Below are positions 9,267 to 18,761 of a stretch of DNA of 64,000 bases, piece by piece (position 1 is the stretch's first letter; each line of letters starts with the position of its first letter). The stretch comes from Methylolobus aquaticus (GTDB lineage Bacteria; Pseudomonadota; Gammaproteobacteria; Methylococcales; Methylococcaceae), in NCBI GenBank assembly GCA_004168015.1, contig SEYW01000006.1, positions 35,538 through 99,537 on the forward strand, written 5' to 3'. The position numbers and the translations under genes were made by a program. A model generated the notes under the pieces. The model saw nothing but the letters and a program-made list of their open reading frames with translations, made no database searches and was not told where the DNA came from.

Positions 9267-10304
9267 TCAGCGAGCGCGGCAGGCGCGGAGAGCGGCCACC
9301 AGGGCATCGATACGCTCGGGCGTGGTATCCCAACCGCACATGAAGCGCGCCGCCCCGTGGCACTGGCTGACATAGAAAGCCCAGCCCCGTTCCCGTAGCG
9401 CAGCGGCTTCCGCGGCCGACAACGCGATGAAGACGGCATTGGCTTGCGGAGGAAACGCCGGCTCGATGGCGTACTCCGCCAGACGGCGGACGAGATAAGC
9501 CGCGCAGTCGTTCGCATGGCGCGCGTTGCGCTGCCACGCCCCGGTTTCGATCAGTCCCAGCAGCGGCGCCGTCATGAAGCGCATCTTGGCCGCCAGCTGT
9601 CCGCCCTGCTTGCAGCGATAATCGAAGCCTCGCGCAAGGTCCCGATCGAAGAACACGACCGTATCGCCGATCCCGCCACCCGTTTTCGATGCCCCCAGGC
9701 TCAGCACGTCGACGCCACAGCGCCAGCTCAATGCGGCCGGGCTTACACCCAGCGCCACGACGGCATTCATGAACCGGGCGCCGTCGACATGGACGGCCAG
9801 GCCGTGCGCCTTTGCCCAGGTGCACAGGCGGGTCAGTTCCTCGACGCTGTAGACGGTACCGACCTCGGTGGATTGGGTCAGACTGAGGGCCGCAGGACGC
9901 GGAAACCGCAAGTCGCCCTCGCCGCCGAGGAATGAGGCGGCCGACGCGGGGTCCAGCTTGCCGTGGCGGCCCTGCCCCAGCAGCAACCGCGCGCCATGGG
10001 AGAAGAAGCCCGGCGCACCGCATTCATCGGTCTCGATATGCGACCACTCATGACAAATGACCGCCTGATATGGCCGGCATAGATGCGCGAGTGCCATGCT
10101 GTTGGCTGCCGTGCCGTTGAAAGCGAAAAAGACCTCGGCATCGTGCTCGAACAACGCGCGGATGGCATCGGCCGCACCGGCCGTCCATTCATCGAAACCA
10201 TAGGCCGGTGCGCTCCCGGCATTGGCACGAATCAGGTAATCCAGGGCCTCCGGACACAGTCCGGACCAGTTGTCGCTGGCAAATTCAGGCAAGGGATGCT
10301 TCAT
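9267..10304 (-). CDS. ltaE: low-specificity L-threonine aldolase
   Basis: A PLP enzyme of the beta-eliminating lyase/threonine aldolase family, 345 residues, the usual length. It splits L-threonine or L-allo-threonine into glycine and acetaldehyde. The PLP-binding lysine is probably Lys207 in SLGASKTGGGIGD, with Asp174 in HVDGAR contacting the cofactor ring; the N-terminal FASDNWSGLCPE motif is typical. It is cytoplasmic and monocistronic, convergent with the protease gene. The nearby glyA gives a metabolic link through glycine. Substrate stereochemistry cannot be read from the sequence. Confidence 0.85.
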   Translation of the reverse strand: MKHPLPEFASDNWSGLCPEALDYLIRANAGSAPAYGFDEWTAGAADAIRALFEHDAEVFFAFNGTAANSMALAHLCRPYQAVICHEWSHIETDECGAPGFFSHGARLLLGQGRHGKLDPASAASFLGGEGDLRFPRPAALSLTQSTEVGTVYSVEELTRLCTWAKAHGLAVHVDGARFMNAVVALGVSPAALSWRCGVDVLSLGASKTGGGIGDTVVFFDRDLARGFDYRCKQGGQLAAKMRFMTAPLLGLIETGAWQRNARHANDCAAYLVRRLAEYAIEPAFPPQANAVFIALSAAEAAALRERGWAFYVSQCHGAARFMCGWDTTPERIDALVAALRACRAR

Positions 10305-10574
10305 GATTCCACTGAACGTTGAAGACCGCTCGATGGCGCCAAGGACTCGACGCCGCCTTGCTGGTGGTCCAAAGACGGCTTTACCGAGGGCCGGCCACGG
10401 CCATGAAGGTTCCCGGTACGAGTCGGATCTCGCTGCGGGCGATCAGATACGGATACTCGGGGCAACGCCAAAAGATCCGGAGTGCGTCCGAGGCAGCGGA
10501 ACCGCTGGCGCGTGTCGGGCACCAAGCGCTCCGCCAAGGGAGCGTAACGATCGCGGCCGCCGGACAACAGACGC

Positions 10575-10601
10575 AAAAAAGCCCGCATCATGCGGGCTTT
10601 T
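10575..10601 (-). terminator. rho-independent terminator of the initiator tRNA
   Basis: Stem GCCCGCA/TGCGGGC with a three-base loop (10581-10597). It is flanked by six A on the left and four T on the right, so on the minus strand it is a hairpin followed by a U tract, about 35 bases past the tRNA 3' end. The flanks would also let it work on the plus strand. Confidence 0.85.
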
Positions 10602-10633
10602 CGGGCTTTCTGACGTTTTCGGAAAGCTACATT

Positions 10634-10710
<77 letters not shown>

Positions 10711-10722
10711 TCAGATAGGAGT

Positions 10723-10751
10723 ATCTTAGGGCAATCGCCCGATTCTTGCAA
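10723..10751 (-). promoter_or_regulatory. sigma70-type promoter for tRNA-fMet
   Basis: On the minus strand, TTGCAA (-35, 10746-10751), a 17-base spacer and TAAGAT (-10, 10723-10728) end about 12 bases before the tRNA 5' end. Spacing and both hexamers fit a strong housekeeping promoter. Confidence 0.7.
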
Positions 10752-10773
10752 GCGAAATGACGGGCACTGCCCG

Positions 10774-11271
10774 TCAGAGTGGGACCAGGGCGCGAAGAAC
10801 CAGCAATGCCGCCGAGGCAAAAAGGCCCGCCAGTATGTCGTCCAGCATGATTCCCAGTCCCCCGCCGACCCGGCGGTCAGCCCAGGCGATTGGCCAGGGC
10901 TTGGCGATATCGAACAGGCGGAACAGCAGAAAACCGCATGCGACCCCGGTCCAGGAGAACGGCACGCCCCACATCGTGATCAGGAAGCCGACGATCTCGT
11001 CCCAGACAATGCCGGGATGATCGCCAATCCTGTGGCGGCGTGCTGTGGCAGCACAGAACCAGACCCCGGCGAGCGCAAGGACCAGAACGAGCGCACCGTA
11101 CGCCGGCACGGACAGGTCGGCCCACAGCCAATACAACGGAATCCCGAGCAGCGTCCCGAAGGTTCCCGGGGCAAACGGCACCAGCCCTACCCCCAGGCCG
11201 AACGCGAGCAATGAGGGAGGATGCATCAGTACCGATCGCACCGGGACGGGTTGCCGAGATTTTTCTCCCAT
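10774..11271 (-). CDS. pgpA: phosphatidylglycerophosphatase A
   Basis: A 165-residue inner-membrane phosphatase that removes phosphate from phosphatidylglycerophosphate to give phosphatidylglycerol. Typical motifs are GLVPFAPGTFGTLLGIP near the N-terminus, the acidic IVWDEIVGF segment and LFRLFDIAKPWPI. About four hydrophobic helices are visible. The start at 11271 lies four bases after the thiL stop, with an AGGA-like site about 12 bases upstream. It is the last gene of the rib-nusB-thiL operon; thiL-pgpA adjacency is conserved in gammaproteobacteria. Confidence 0.9.
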   Translation of the reverse strand: MGEKSRQPVPVRSVLMHPPSLLAFGLGVGLVPFAPGTFGTLLGIPLYWLWADLSVPAYGALVLVLALAGVWFCAATARRHRIGDHPGIVWDEIVGFLITMWGVPFSWTGVACGFLLFRLFDIAKPWPIAWADRRVGGGLGIMLDDILAGLFASAALLVLRALVPL

Positions 11272-11275
11272 GACT

Positions 11276-12256
11276 TTACCGTCCTGCGAAATGATCGTAT
11301 CCGCCGGGCCCAAAGGCCTCGACGCGACCTTCGCGGCTGAGCCGCAGGCCCGGCTCGCGCTGGATGCGGCCGATTACCGTACAGGCGCATCCGATCGAGG
11401 CGAGCGCCGTCTCAATCGCGACCCGTTCGCGCTCAGGCGCTGTGAAACACAATTCGTAGTCGTCGCCGGCAACCAGCGGCATCCGCCAATCGTCCGTTCG
11501 GGCAACATAGTCGAGCACGGCTGCGGACAACGGCAAGCGCTCCCATTCGACCGTTGCCCCCAAGCCACTGGCTGCCAGCACATGGCCCAGATCGGCAGCC
11601 AGCCCATCCGATACATCAATACAGGCGCTGGCCCGTCCGCGCAGTTCCTGGCCGGCCGCGACGCGCGGCTCGGGACGCAGCAGTCGCCGCACGGACTCAT
11701 CGTCGCGGCCGTCCCACAGGCCCTGCAAGGTCTTGAGACCCAGGCCCGCGCTACCGACCTGACCGGTCACGAAAACGAGATCGCCGAGGTTTGCACCCGA
11801 GCGGCGGAGGCCACTGCCTGCCGGAAGCTGCCCCATGGCCTGCACGGTGATGCTGAGCGGTCCGCGCGTCGTGTCGCCGCCCACCAGTTCGACGCCCTGT
11901 GCGAGCGCCATTTGGGTGAACCCGGCGGCAAAACCCTCGAGCCAGACCTGATCGAGCTCGGGCAGGGTCAGGCACAGGGTGACCCAGGCCGGCGTTGCCC
12001 CCATGGCCGCCAGGTCGCTGAGGTTCACCGCGAGACTCTTGTGGCCCAGATCGTGGGGATGCACATCCGCGAAGAAGTGCACGCCCGCGACCAGTGTGTC
12101 GGCCGTCACCGCAAGCAAGGTATCGACGGACGGCTGCAACAAGGCGCAGTCGTCGCCGACGCCGAGCACGGTCTGCGGGTGCGGGGCGCTGCCCCGGGCA
12201 AAATAGCGGCGGATCAGGTCGAACTCGCCGAACGACCCTGACGGAGAGGGCGTCAA
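11276..12256 (-). CDS. thiL: thiamine-monophosphate kinase
   Basis: A 326-residue ATP-dependent kinase that makes thiamine diphosphate from thiamine monophosphate. The N-terminal GEFDLIRRYF, the metal-binding GVGDDCALL, and VTADTLVAGVHF plus NLSDLAAMGA are family signatures of the PurM/AIR-synthase fold. Its start overlaps the nusB stop by four bases (ATGA), so the two are translationally coupled. Confidence 0.93.
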   Translation of the reverse strand: MTPSPSGSFGEFDLIRRYFARGSAPHPQTVLGVGDDCALLQPSVDTLLAVTADTLVAGVHFFADVHPHDLGHKSLAVNLSDLAAMGATPAWVTLCLTLPELDQVWLEGFAAGFTQMALAQGVELVGGDTTRGPLSITVQAMGQLPAGSGLRRSGANLGDLVFVTGQVGSAGLGLKTLQGLWDGRDDESVRRLLRPEPRVAAGQELRGRASACIDVSDGLAADLGHVLAASGLGATVEWERLPLSAAVLDYVARTDDWRMPLVAGDDYELCFTAPERERVAIETALASIGCACTVIGRIQREPGLRLSREGRVEAFGPGGYDHFAGR

Positions 12257-12699
12257 GCGCGGCGAGCGTTAGGCCGGGCGCCGATCTCTAGCGCCCGATG
12301 CTGTCGCGCGACGCGATCCAGGATCCCGTTGACGTAGCGGTAACCCTGCTCGGCTCCGAACTCCTTCGCAAACTTGATCGCCTCGTTCAACACGACCCGA
12401 TAAGGCAACTGCGGACGGAACAGCAATTCGAACGCGCCGATACGCAGGATCGCACGCTCCACCGGATCCACCTCGGCAATCGGCCGGTCCAGATATTCAG
12501 CCAGCGCCGCATCGAGCCGGGCCACATGTTCCGGTATGCCGTGCAGCAGCGCCTTGAACGTGTCGGGATCCCCTTTGCCAATCCCATGTTCCTCGAAGAA
12601 CTGGCGCTCGATCTCGGCAGGGCTCAAACCGGTGATCTGCCACTGGTAAATTGCCTGCACCGCCGCACGACGCGCCAGACTGAGCCCGGCCGGATTCAT
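12253..12699 (-). CDS. nusB: transcription antitermination protein NusB
   Basis: A 148-residue helical protein that with NusE (S10) binds boxA RNA in rRNA antitermination complexes. The N-terminal [16 protein letters not shown] and C-terminal [19 protein letters not shown] are characteristic. It overlaps ribH upstream and thiL downstream by four bases each. The ribH-nusB-thiL order is the standard bacterial arrangement. Confidence 0.93.
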   Translation of the reverse strand: MNPAGLSLARRAAVQAIYQWQITGLSPAEIERQFFEEHGIGKGDPDTFKALLHGIPEHVARLDAALAEYLDRPIAEVDPVERAILRIGAFELLFRPQLPYRVVLNEAIKFAKEFGAEQGYRYVNGILDRVARQHRALEIGARPNARRA

Positions 12700-13175
12700 G
12701 CCTCCTCCAGGGCACGGACCAGATTCACCATCTCGATGGCGGTCGCGGCCGCTTCCGCACCCTTGTTACCGGCCTTGGTGCCCGCACGCTCGACCGCCTG
12801 TTCGATCGTATCCACGGTCAGCACGCCGAAGGCCACCGGAATTCCATACTTCAGCGACGTGGCCGTCAGGCCCTTCACGCACTCCCCCGCGACGTAGTCG
12901 AAATGCGGCGTCGCGCCGCGGATCACCGCGCCGATGGCGATGACCGCATCGCAGCTGCCGCTCGCAGCGACCCGGTCGACCGCCAACGGCAGTTCGAACG
13001 CGCCGGGTGTCTTGACGATGCGGATCGCATCGGACTGCGCTCCATGGCGATGCAGCGCATCCACGGCACCAGCGATCAGGTGATCGACGATGAAGCTGTT
13101 GAAGCGCGATGCCACGATACAGAAGCGCCGCCCCTGGGCCGACAAATGGCCCTCTATCGTCTTGATATTGCTCAT
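12696..13175 (-). CDS. ribH: 6,7-dimethyl-8-ribityllumazine synthase
   Basis: A 159-residue lumazine synthase that condenses the RibB product with the pyrimidine intermediate in the penultimate step of riboflavin synthesis. Family motifs are [16 protein letters not shown] near the N-terminus, [25 protein letters not shown] (with the catalytic His) and [12 protein letters not shown]. The length suits the icosahedral or pentameric shell-forming enzyme. It is coupled to nusB by a four-base overlap. Confidence 0.94.
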   Translation of the reverse strand: MSNIKTIEGHLSAQGRRFCIVASRFNSFIVDHLIAGAVDALHRHGAQSDAIRIVKTPGAFELPLAVDRVAASGSCDAVIAIGAVIRGATPHFDYVAGECVKGLTATSLKYGIPVAFGVLTVDTIEQAVERAGTKAGNKGAEAAATAIEMVNLVRALEEA

Positions 13176-13188
13176 GGTTCAAATCACC

Positions 13189-14298
13189 TCATTCTGACGA
13201 AACGTAATCGACGACTTCGAGATCGTAACCCGACAGTCCCAGGTATTTCTTTTGCGAACCCAGGATCCGCAGTTTGCGTACGCCGAGATCGGCCAGGATC
13301 TGGGCGCCCGTGCCGGTGGTGCGCCAGTCGTCGCCACGTTCTTCACCTACCCCGAGGGCGATACCGTGGTCCTCCATCTGATAGTGATGGATGCGCTCGA
13401 CCAGCGACTTGTCGTCCTCCTCGTTCCGGATCACGACCAGCACGCCGGCGCCTTCCTGGGCGATCCGCTTCATCGACGCGCGCAGGGACATCGTCGCATC
13501 GCCCCGCTTCGCGCCGAACAGATCCCCGAGCAGGTTGCGCCCGTGCACGCGCACCAGCGTCGGGGCATCGCCGGACACGGGCCCGAGGGTCAGCGCCAGG
13601 TGCAGTTTGTTGTCGATGCGATCCTGGTAGGCATGCAGGCGAAAATCGCCGAATTCGGTCGGGAAGGCGCAACTGCAGATGCGCTCCACCGTCTGCTCAT
13701 TCTGCATGCGGTAATGGATCAGGTCCGCGATCGTCCCGATCTTTAGCCCGTGCTTCGCGGCGAAGGCCTCGAGATCGGGCCGCCGCGCGAGGGACCCGTC
13801 TTCGTTCAGGATCTCGACGATCACCGCGGCCGGCTCCGTCCCGGCGAGACGGGCCAGATCGCAGCCGGCCTCGGTATGCCCGGCCCGGTTCAGGACACCG
13901 CCCGGCTGGGCCATCAGCGGGAACACGTGGCCGGGCTGAACCAGGTCCTCGGGTTTGCAGCCGGGCGCGACGGCGCACTGGATGGTCCGCGCACGGTCGG
14001 CCGCCGAGATGCCGGTCGTGACACCGGTCGCCGCTTCGATCGAAACCGTGAAATTGGTCGAATGGGGCGTGCGGTTGTCGTTGACCATCAGCGGCAGACG
14101 CAGCTGCTGGCAGCGATCGCGGGTCAGCGTCAGACAAATCAGGCCGCGCCCGTAGCGCGCCATGAAGTTCACATCCTCGGGCCGGACGTGCGATGCGGCC
14201 ATGACCAGATCGCCCTCGTTCTCGCGCGCCTCGTCATCCATGATGATGACCATCCGGCCTTCCCGGATGTCGGCAATGATTTCTTCAATCGTGTTCAT
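13189..14298 (-). CDS. ribB: 3,4-dihydroxy-2-butanone-4-phosphate synthase with a degenerate GTP cyclohydrolase II-like half
   Basis: 369 residues. The N-terminal half (about 1-205) is an intact DHBP synthase that makes the four-carbon unit for lumazine: DDEARENEGDLVMAA, RYGRGLICLTL and RAGHTEAGCDLARLAG are present. The C-terminal half (about 206-369) has the GTP cyclohydrolase II fold, but where the active enzyme has its zinc cysteines (SECLTGD..RRCDCG) this protein reads HGRNLLGDLFGAKRGDAT. All three cysteines are gone, so GTP cyclohydrolase activity is not expected and a separate RibA should exist elsewhere. Hybrids of this kind are known in proteobacteria. It overlaps ribE by 14 bases. 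Confidence 0.92.
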   Translation of the reverse strand: MNTIEEIIADIREGRMVIIMDDEARENEGDLVMAASHVRPEDVNFMARYGRGLICLTLTRDRCQQLRLPLMVNDNRTPHSTNFTVSIEAATGVTTGISAADRARTIQCAVAPGCKPEDLVQPGHVFPLMAQPGGVLNRAGHTEAGCDLARLAGTEPAAVIVEILNEDGSLARRPDLEAFAAKHGLKIGTIADLIHYRMQNEQTVERICSCAFPTEFGDFRLHAYQDRIDNKLHLALTLGPVSGDAPTLVRVHGRNLLGDLFGAKRGDATMSLRASMKRIAQEGAGVLVVIRNEEDDKSLVERIHHYQMEDHGIALGVGEERGDDWRTTGTGAQILADLGVRKLRILGSQKKYLGLSGYDLEVVDYVSSE

Positions 14299-14959
14299 GG
14301 GTCCCCTGGACGAAACCCGCCCGTGTCAGCGTTGCATGCGTCAGACCGCCCGGCGCGGCGGCGGCGTCCGTACCGGTCAGCAGGCGCTCCAGATAGCGCG
14401 CCAGCAGGTCGACTTCGAGATTGACCTCGCGTCCAGGCATTGCGCTGCCCAGCGTCGTTACGGCGAGCGTGTGCGGCACGATGTTGACCTCGCACCAGTC
14501 CGCACCGACGGCATTGACGGTCAGGCTGATGCCGTCCACGCAGATCGACCCCTTCTCGGCGACATATTTCGCGAGACCCGCCGGCACCGTGATGCGGAAC
14601 CGCACCGATCGCGCGTCCTCGGTACGCCCGGCGATCGCGCCGATGCCGTCGACGTGACCGCTGACGATGTGTCCGCCCAAGCGGCTGGACGGCGTGAGCG
14701 CGAGCTCCAGATTCACCGGATCGCCCGGCCGCAGGCGCCCGATAATCGTCCGGGCGAGCGTTTCCCGCGAGACATCGGCGGCAAAGCCATGGGCCGACCG
14801 GCTGATGACCGTCAGGCACACGCCGCTGACGGCCACACTGTCACCCAGCGCCAGATCTTCGACCGGAAGCGTGCCGGTCGCGACGCTGAGTCGCTGATCG
14901 CCGCCGCGCGGTTCGATGGCAGTGATCCGTCCCACCGCCTGCACGATACCCGTAAACAT
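14285..14959 (-). CDS. ribE: riboflavin synthase alpha chain
   Basis: 224 residues, starting at the MFTGIVQAVG that opens nearly all riboflavin synthases. It dismutates two lumazines to riboflavin and the pyrimidine precursor. The two internally repeated lumazine-binding barrels are visible (about 1-95 and 96-200; DSVAVSGVCLTV repeats as GSICVDGISLTV). A GAGGA-like site sits before the start, which lies one base after the ribD stop. Longer in-frame starts inside ribD are not needed. Confidence 0.94.
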   Translation of the reverse strand: MFTGIVQAVGRITAIEPRGGDQRLSVATGTLPVEDLALGDSVAVSGVCLTVISRSAHGFAADVSRETLARTIIGRLRPGDPVNLELALTPSSRLGGHIVSGHVDGIGAIAGRTEDARSVRFRITVPAGLAKYVAEKGSICVDGISLTVNAVGADWCEVNIVPHTLAVTTLGSAMPGREVNLEVDLLARYLERLLTGTDAAAAPGGLTHATLTRAGFVQGTHEHD

Positions 14960-14960
14960 C

Positions 14961-16079
14961 TCAGTCCTCGTTTTCCTCAGCCGCCGCGGCAACACCCGCC
15001 AGCGTCAAACGCAGATCGTTACCGATCTGTTTGACGTCCGTATAGCGCAGTTCGGGCCGCTCGCTCATCCGCCCCAGACCACTCAGCTCGAACAGCCCGC
15101 GGCCGTCACTGCCCAACACACACGGGGCGACGTAGACCCGCCATTCGTTGACCAATCCCGCTCGCAAGAGTGCCCCGTTCAGGACCGCACCGGCTTCCAC
15201 CAGCGCCTCGTTGAATTCGGCATCGCCCAGAAAGCGGACCAGCTGCGCGAGATCGACCCCCCGGCCCTGCGCATCGCCCGGCAGCGTCACGACTTCGGCC
15301 CCCGCATCCGCCAGCGCCTGCCGACGTCGCGCGTCGGGGGATGTCGTCACGATCACCGTTCGGCCCGGTTGCCGCAGCAGTTTCGCCCTGACCGGCAGGC
15401 GGAGCCGCGAGTCCAGCACGACACGCACCGGCTGCAGCACCGGTTCCCCCGGATCGAGCCGGGCCGTCAAAGCGGGATCGTCGGCGAGCACCGTATCGAT
15501 GCCGGTCACGATCACGGAACTCCGTGCCCGCAGCCGGTGCACGTCATCGCGCGCCGCCGGGCCAGTGATCCAGCGACTCTCCCCGGAGGCCAGGGCGGTG
15601 CGTCCGTCGAGGCTCATCGCGAGCTTGCTGCGCACGAAGGGCCGTCCGGTGCGCATCCGGGTGCAGAAACCGACGTTCAGCGCCTCGGCCTCGCGGCCCA
15701 AAGCGCCGCATTCGACCCTCAATCCGCCCTGCCTCAGAATCTCGAGACCACGCCCGGCAATCGCCGGATTGGGATCTTCCATTGCGGCGACCACGCGCAC
15801 CACCCCGGCCGCGATCAGGGCCTCGGTGCAGGGCGGTGTTTTCCCGTAGTGGCAGCAGGGCTCCAGGCTGACATAGGCCGTGGCACCACGCGCCTCCGCA
15901 CCGGCGGCGCGCAAGGCCTCGATCTCGGCATGTGGACCGCCGACACGGCGATGCCAGCCCTCGCCGACGATTCGGCCGTCCTTGACCAGCACGCAACCGA
16001 CGCGCGGATTGGGGTCGGTCGTGAACAGCGCGCGCGCCGCCAGGTCCAGCGCCCGCCGCATGAATTGAGCGTCGTCCAT
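14961..16079 (-). CDS. ribD: bifunctional riboflavin biosynthesis deaminase/reductase
   Basis: 372 residues from MDDAQFMRRALDLA. The N-terminal domain (about 1-145) is a zinc cytidine-deaminase-like fold with HAEIEALRAAG and EPCCHYGKTPPCTEAL. The C-terminal domain (about 146-365) is the NADPH-dependent ribityl reductase (RPFVRSKLAMSLDGRTAL, VEAGAVLNGALL). Together they carry out the second and third pyrimidine steps of riboflavin synthesis. In-frame TTG and GTG codons exist up to 16100, but neither has a better ribosome site. nrdR lies 123 bases upstream on the same strand. Confidence 0.93.
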   Translation of the reverse strand: MDDAQFMRRALDLAARALFTTDPNPRVGCVLVKDGRIVGEGWHRRVGGPHAEIEALRAAGAEARGATAYVSLEPCCHYGKTPPCTEALIAAGVVRVVAAMEDPNPAIAGRGLEILRQGGLRVECGALGREAEALNVGFCTRMRTGRPFVRSKLAMSLDGRTALASGESRWITGPAARDDVHRLRARSSVIVTGIDTVLADDPALTARLDPGEPVLQPVRVVLDSRLRLPVRAKLLRQPGRTVIVTTSPDARRRQALADAGAEVVTLPGDAQGRGVDLAQLVRFLGDAEFNEALVEAGAVLNGALLRAGLVNEWRVYVAPCVLGSDGRGLFELSGLGRMSERPELRYTDVKQIGNDLRLTLAGVAAAAEENED

Positions 16080-16202
16080 CAGGCGTGAATCCGGCACCAA
16101 TACGTAAGGAGGGACGCCGCGTCCATACCGAACAAAGTGTCGCGGCGCACCGATTGCCGCGCGCAGGATGGTAGCAGGTGAGCGCCCCCTGTGGGAGCCG
16201 GA

Positions 16203-16700
16203 CTATTCGTCGAACAGGTCGGGCTGTCCCGCCACCGCGTTCGAACGTGGATCGTTTTCGAGGTGATCGATGACTTCGCGGAACTCGTTGACGTCCTCGA
16301 AACGGCGGTAAACAGATGCGAAACGGACATAGGCCACATGGTCGAGGCGACTCAATTCATGCATGACGCGCTCCCCGATCAGGCGCGAGCGGACTTCGCG
16401 GTCACCGCGTGCAAGCAGGCTCTTCTTGATCCTGGCGATCGCGGCTTCGATCAAGTCGCTGTCGACCGGCCGCTTCTCAAGGGCGCGCAAGAACCCGTTG
16501 CGCAGCTTCTCTTCCTTGAACGGTTCACGATGCCCGTTGCTCTTGACCACCCGCGGCATGTTGAGCTCGGCACTCTCGTAGGTCGTGAAGCGCTCCTTGC
16601 ACTCGGCGCATTCCCGACGCCGACGAATCTGATCCCCATCCTGAGACAGGCGCGAGTCGATGACCCGGGTGTCACCCGCACCACAAAAAGGACAATGCAT
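16203..16700 (-). CDS. nrdR: transcriptional repressor NrdR
   Basis: 165 residues. A zinc ribbon with Cys3, Cys6, Cys31 and Cys34 ([32 protein letters not shown]) is followed by an ATP-cone domain ([18 protein letters not shown]). NrdR senses ATP/dATP and represses ribonucleotide reductase operons at paired NrdR boxes; none was recognised in this window. It lies between glyA and ribD, the usual gammaproteobacterial order. Confidence 0.95.
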   Translation of the reverse strand: MHCPFCGAGDTRVIDSRLSQDGDQIRRRRECAECKERFTTYESAELNMPRVVKSNGHREPFKEEKLRNGFLRALEKRPVDSDLIEAAIARIKKSLLARGDREVRSRLIGERVMHELSRLDHVAYVRFASVYRRFEDVNEFREVIDHLENDPRSNAVAGQPDLFDE

Positions 16701-16761
16701 GATGGCGCGCGGAACGTAAGGTCAGCAAAACCCGGGCTGATCGAGATGTCGCGGCCGAGCG

Positions 16762-18018
16762 TCAGGAAGGATACACGGGGAAGCGATGACACAAATGCTG
16801 GACTTCGCCCCGCACCCGCGCGACGACCGCTTCGTTTTCCGGATCGTCCAGCACGTCGCAAATCCATCCGGCCAGCGTTCGGCATTCCCCTTCGCAGAAT
16901 CCGCGCGTCGTCGATGCCGGCGTTCCCATGCGCACACCACTGGTCACGAACGGCGACTGTGGATCATTTGGCACGGCATTCTTGTTGACGGTAATGTGCG
17001 CCCGGCCAAGCAGTTCTTCCGCGAGCTTTCCGGTCAGACCCTTCCCGATCAGGTCGAGCAGGAACAGGTGGTTGTCGGTACCGCCCGAAACGATCCGATA
17101 TCCCCGCTCGATGAAGGTGCCCGCCATGACGCGCGCATTGCGGATCACTTCTTCCTGGTAGGCCTTGAATTCCGGCTGCAGCGCCTCCTTCAGCGCCACG
17201 GCCTTGGCAGCGATCACGTGCATCAGCGGTCCACCCTGGATGCCCGGAAACACCAGAGAGTTCAGCTTCTTCTCGATGTCCGGATTGGACTTAGCGAGAA
17301 TCATGCCGCCGCGCGGGCCGCGCAGCGTCTTGTGCGTGGTGGTGGTCGTGACGTCCGCGATCTGCACCGGATTCGGATAGACGCCCGCGGCCACCAGACC
17401 CGCGACATGCGCCATGTCGACGACGAACAAGGCGCCGACTTCGTCGGCAATGTCACGGAAACGTTGCCAGTCAACGACGCGTGAGTAGGCGGAGAAACCG
17501 GCGATGATCATCTTGGGCCGGTGTTCCTTCGCCAGCGAGGCCACCTGCTCGTAGTCGATCTCGCCGGTCGCGGGATCCAGGCCGTACTGGATCGCGTTGT
17601 AGATCTTGCCGGAAAAATTGACCTTGGCACCGTGGGTCAGATGCCCGCCATGCGCGAGGCTCATCCCCAGTATCGTATCTCCGGGGCTGATCAGCGCCAT
17701 ATAGGCCGCGGCGTTCGCCTGGGAGCCGGAGTGCGGCTGGACGTTGGCGTAGTCGGCACCGAACAGTTCCTTGGCCCGCTCGATGGCCAGCGACTCGACG
17801 ACGTCGACGAATTCGCAGCCACCGTAGTAGCGCTTGCCCGGGTAACCCTCGGCATACTTGTTGGTCAGCACGCTGCCCTGCGCCTGAAGCACCCGCGGGC
17901 TCGCATAATTCTCGGACGCGATCAGTTCGACGTGGTCCTCCTGGCGAGTGACTTCGTCCTCGATCGCCTGCCAGAGTTCGTCATCGAACCCGGCTATTTC
18001 CATCCCTTTGCTGAACAT
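16762..18018 (-). CDS. glyA: serine hydroxymethyltransferase
   Basis: A 418-residue PLP enzyme interconverting serine and glycine with transfer of a one-carbon unit to tetrahydrofolate. The PLP lysine is Lys230 in [34 protein letters not shown] and [12 protein letters not shown] are diagnostic. In a XoxF methylotroph it could feed the serine cycle as well as biosynthesis, but no other serine-cycle gene is in view. It heads the minus-strand glyA-nrdR-rib-nusB-thiL-pgpA run. Confidence 0.96.
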   Translation of the reverse strand: MFSKGMEIAGFDDELWQAIEDEVTRQEDHVELIASENYASPRVLQAQGSVLTNKYAEGYPGKRYYGGCEFVDVVESLAIERAKELFGADYANVQPHSGSQANAAAYMALISPGDTILGMSLAHGGHLTHGAKVNFSGKIYNAIQYGLDPATGEIDYEQVASLAKEHRPKMIIAGFSAYSRVVDWQRFRDIADEVGALFVVDMAHVAGLVAAGVYPNPVQIADVTTTTTHKTLRGPRGGMILAKSNPDIEKKLNSLVFPGIQGGPLMHVIAAKAVALKEALQPEFKAYQEEVIRNARVMAGTFIERGYRIVSGGTDNHLFLLDLIGKGLTGKLAEELLGRAHITVNKNAVPNDPQSPFVTSGVRMGTPASTTRGFCEGECRTLAGWICDVLDDPENEAVVARVRGEVQHLCHRFPVYPS

Positions 18019-18444
18019 AACTACCGCCTGGATCAGTATTCTGTGTTTTCAGCCGGATATTCTACCGCAACGGACCCACTATGACCTAGCTCACCCTAGG
18101 GTTATTCCGGTCGACAGCCTATCCACTCAGCGTATCGGAATGCGGCGCCGGGAGGACGCGGGCCGCGGCATCCGCCGCGCAGGACGCCGGCTATCCTGCG
18201 CAACTTTCGTGTTGGCGCAGTCATGGTTTGCCCGCACCGAGGGGAGCGGTCGACGGATGCACTCGCCTGCGCGACAAATGGTCGCCACTTTGTGACCCGT
18301 AACGAAACCGTGGGTCGAGTCTGCGACGGGAGTGCACCGGGGCGTTGCCGCCGGGCTGAACGGGTCGTCAGTCGATAGCGACGTCAACCCACGACGAGGT
18401 GCGAGCAAAGCTGGCTCGCTGCGACCAACTCCGCTGCCACACGC
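18019..18444. other. intergenic region upstream of glyA
   Basis: About 426 bases between glyA (minus) and the upstream fmdB-like gene (minus). It should contain the glyA promoter, and the AT-richer part at 18019-18070 is the likely place, but no hexamer pair with good spacing was found. No riboswitch fold or convincing small gene was seen. Confidence 0.3.
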
Positions 18445-18663
18445 TCAGTGACGGTGCCCACAACCGGCACCGCAGCTATGGGCCGGCGCAGCGCTGGGCG
18501 CCGATGCGGCCTTTACGCCCCCGCCGCCGTGTACCGCCGGTGCAGAAAGCTGCTTTTGAACCGGACCGCCGCAGTTGGGACAGGCCGGGGCCGGGTCCGC
18601 AATCTTGTGCATCGCGGTAAAGTCGTGATGGCAGCTATCGCAGCGATAATCGTATGTGGGCAT
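18445..18663 (-). CDS. FmdB-family zinc ribbon protein
   Basis: A 72-residue protein. The opening MPTYDYRCDSCHHDF and the pair CPNCGGPV form the FmdB/CxxC-CxxC regulatory zinc ribbon. The C-terminus is Ala/Ser rich and ends CGAGCGHRH, a Cys/His cluster that may bind another metal. The family was named from formamidase regulation and is often annotated as a putative regulator, but its role is generally unknown. It is separated by about 100 bases from hemJ on the same strand. Confidence 0.8.
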   Translation of the reverse strand: MPTYDYRCDSCHHDFTAMHKIADPAPACPNCGGPVQKQLSAPAVHGGGGVKAASAPSAAPAHSCGAGCGHRH

Positions 18664-18761
18664 GATCGTTTACACCTTGTGAGAAGAAAACCGGGCGCAG
18701 TACGTTTCGGGGGCTCGGTCTGCCGCACCGGCGGAACCCCGCAGCTTGGCAGGCCCACCGA

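Noticed and set aside
11045..12241. 398-codon plus-strand frame opposite thiL
   Set aside because: Antisense to a clear thiL gene and without any family resemblance.
14960..18100. FMN riboswitch ahead of the riboflavin genes
   Set aside because: Inspected upstream of ribD and glyA. No conserved RFN element core was recognised, and the rib genes are embedded in an operon behind glyA-nrdR.
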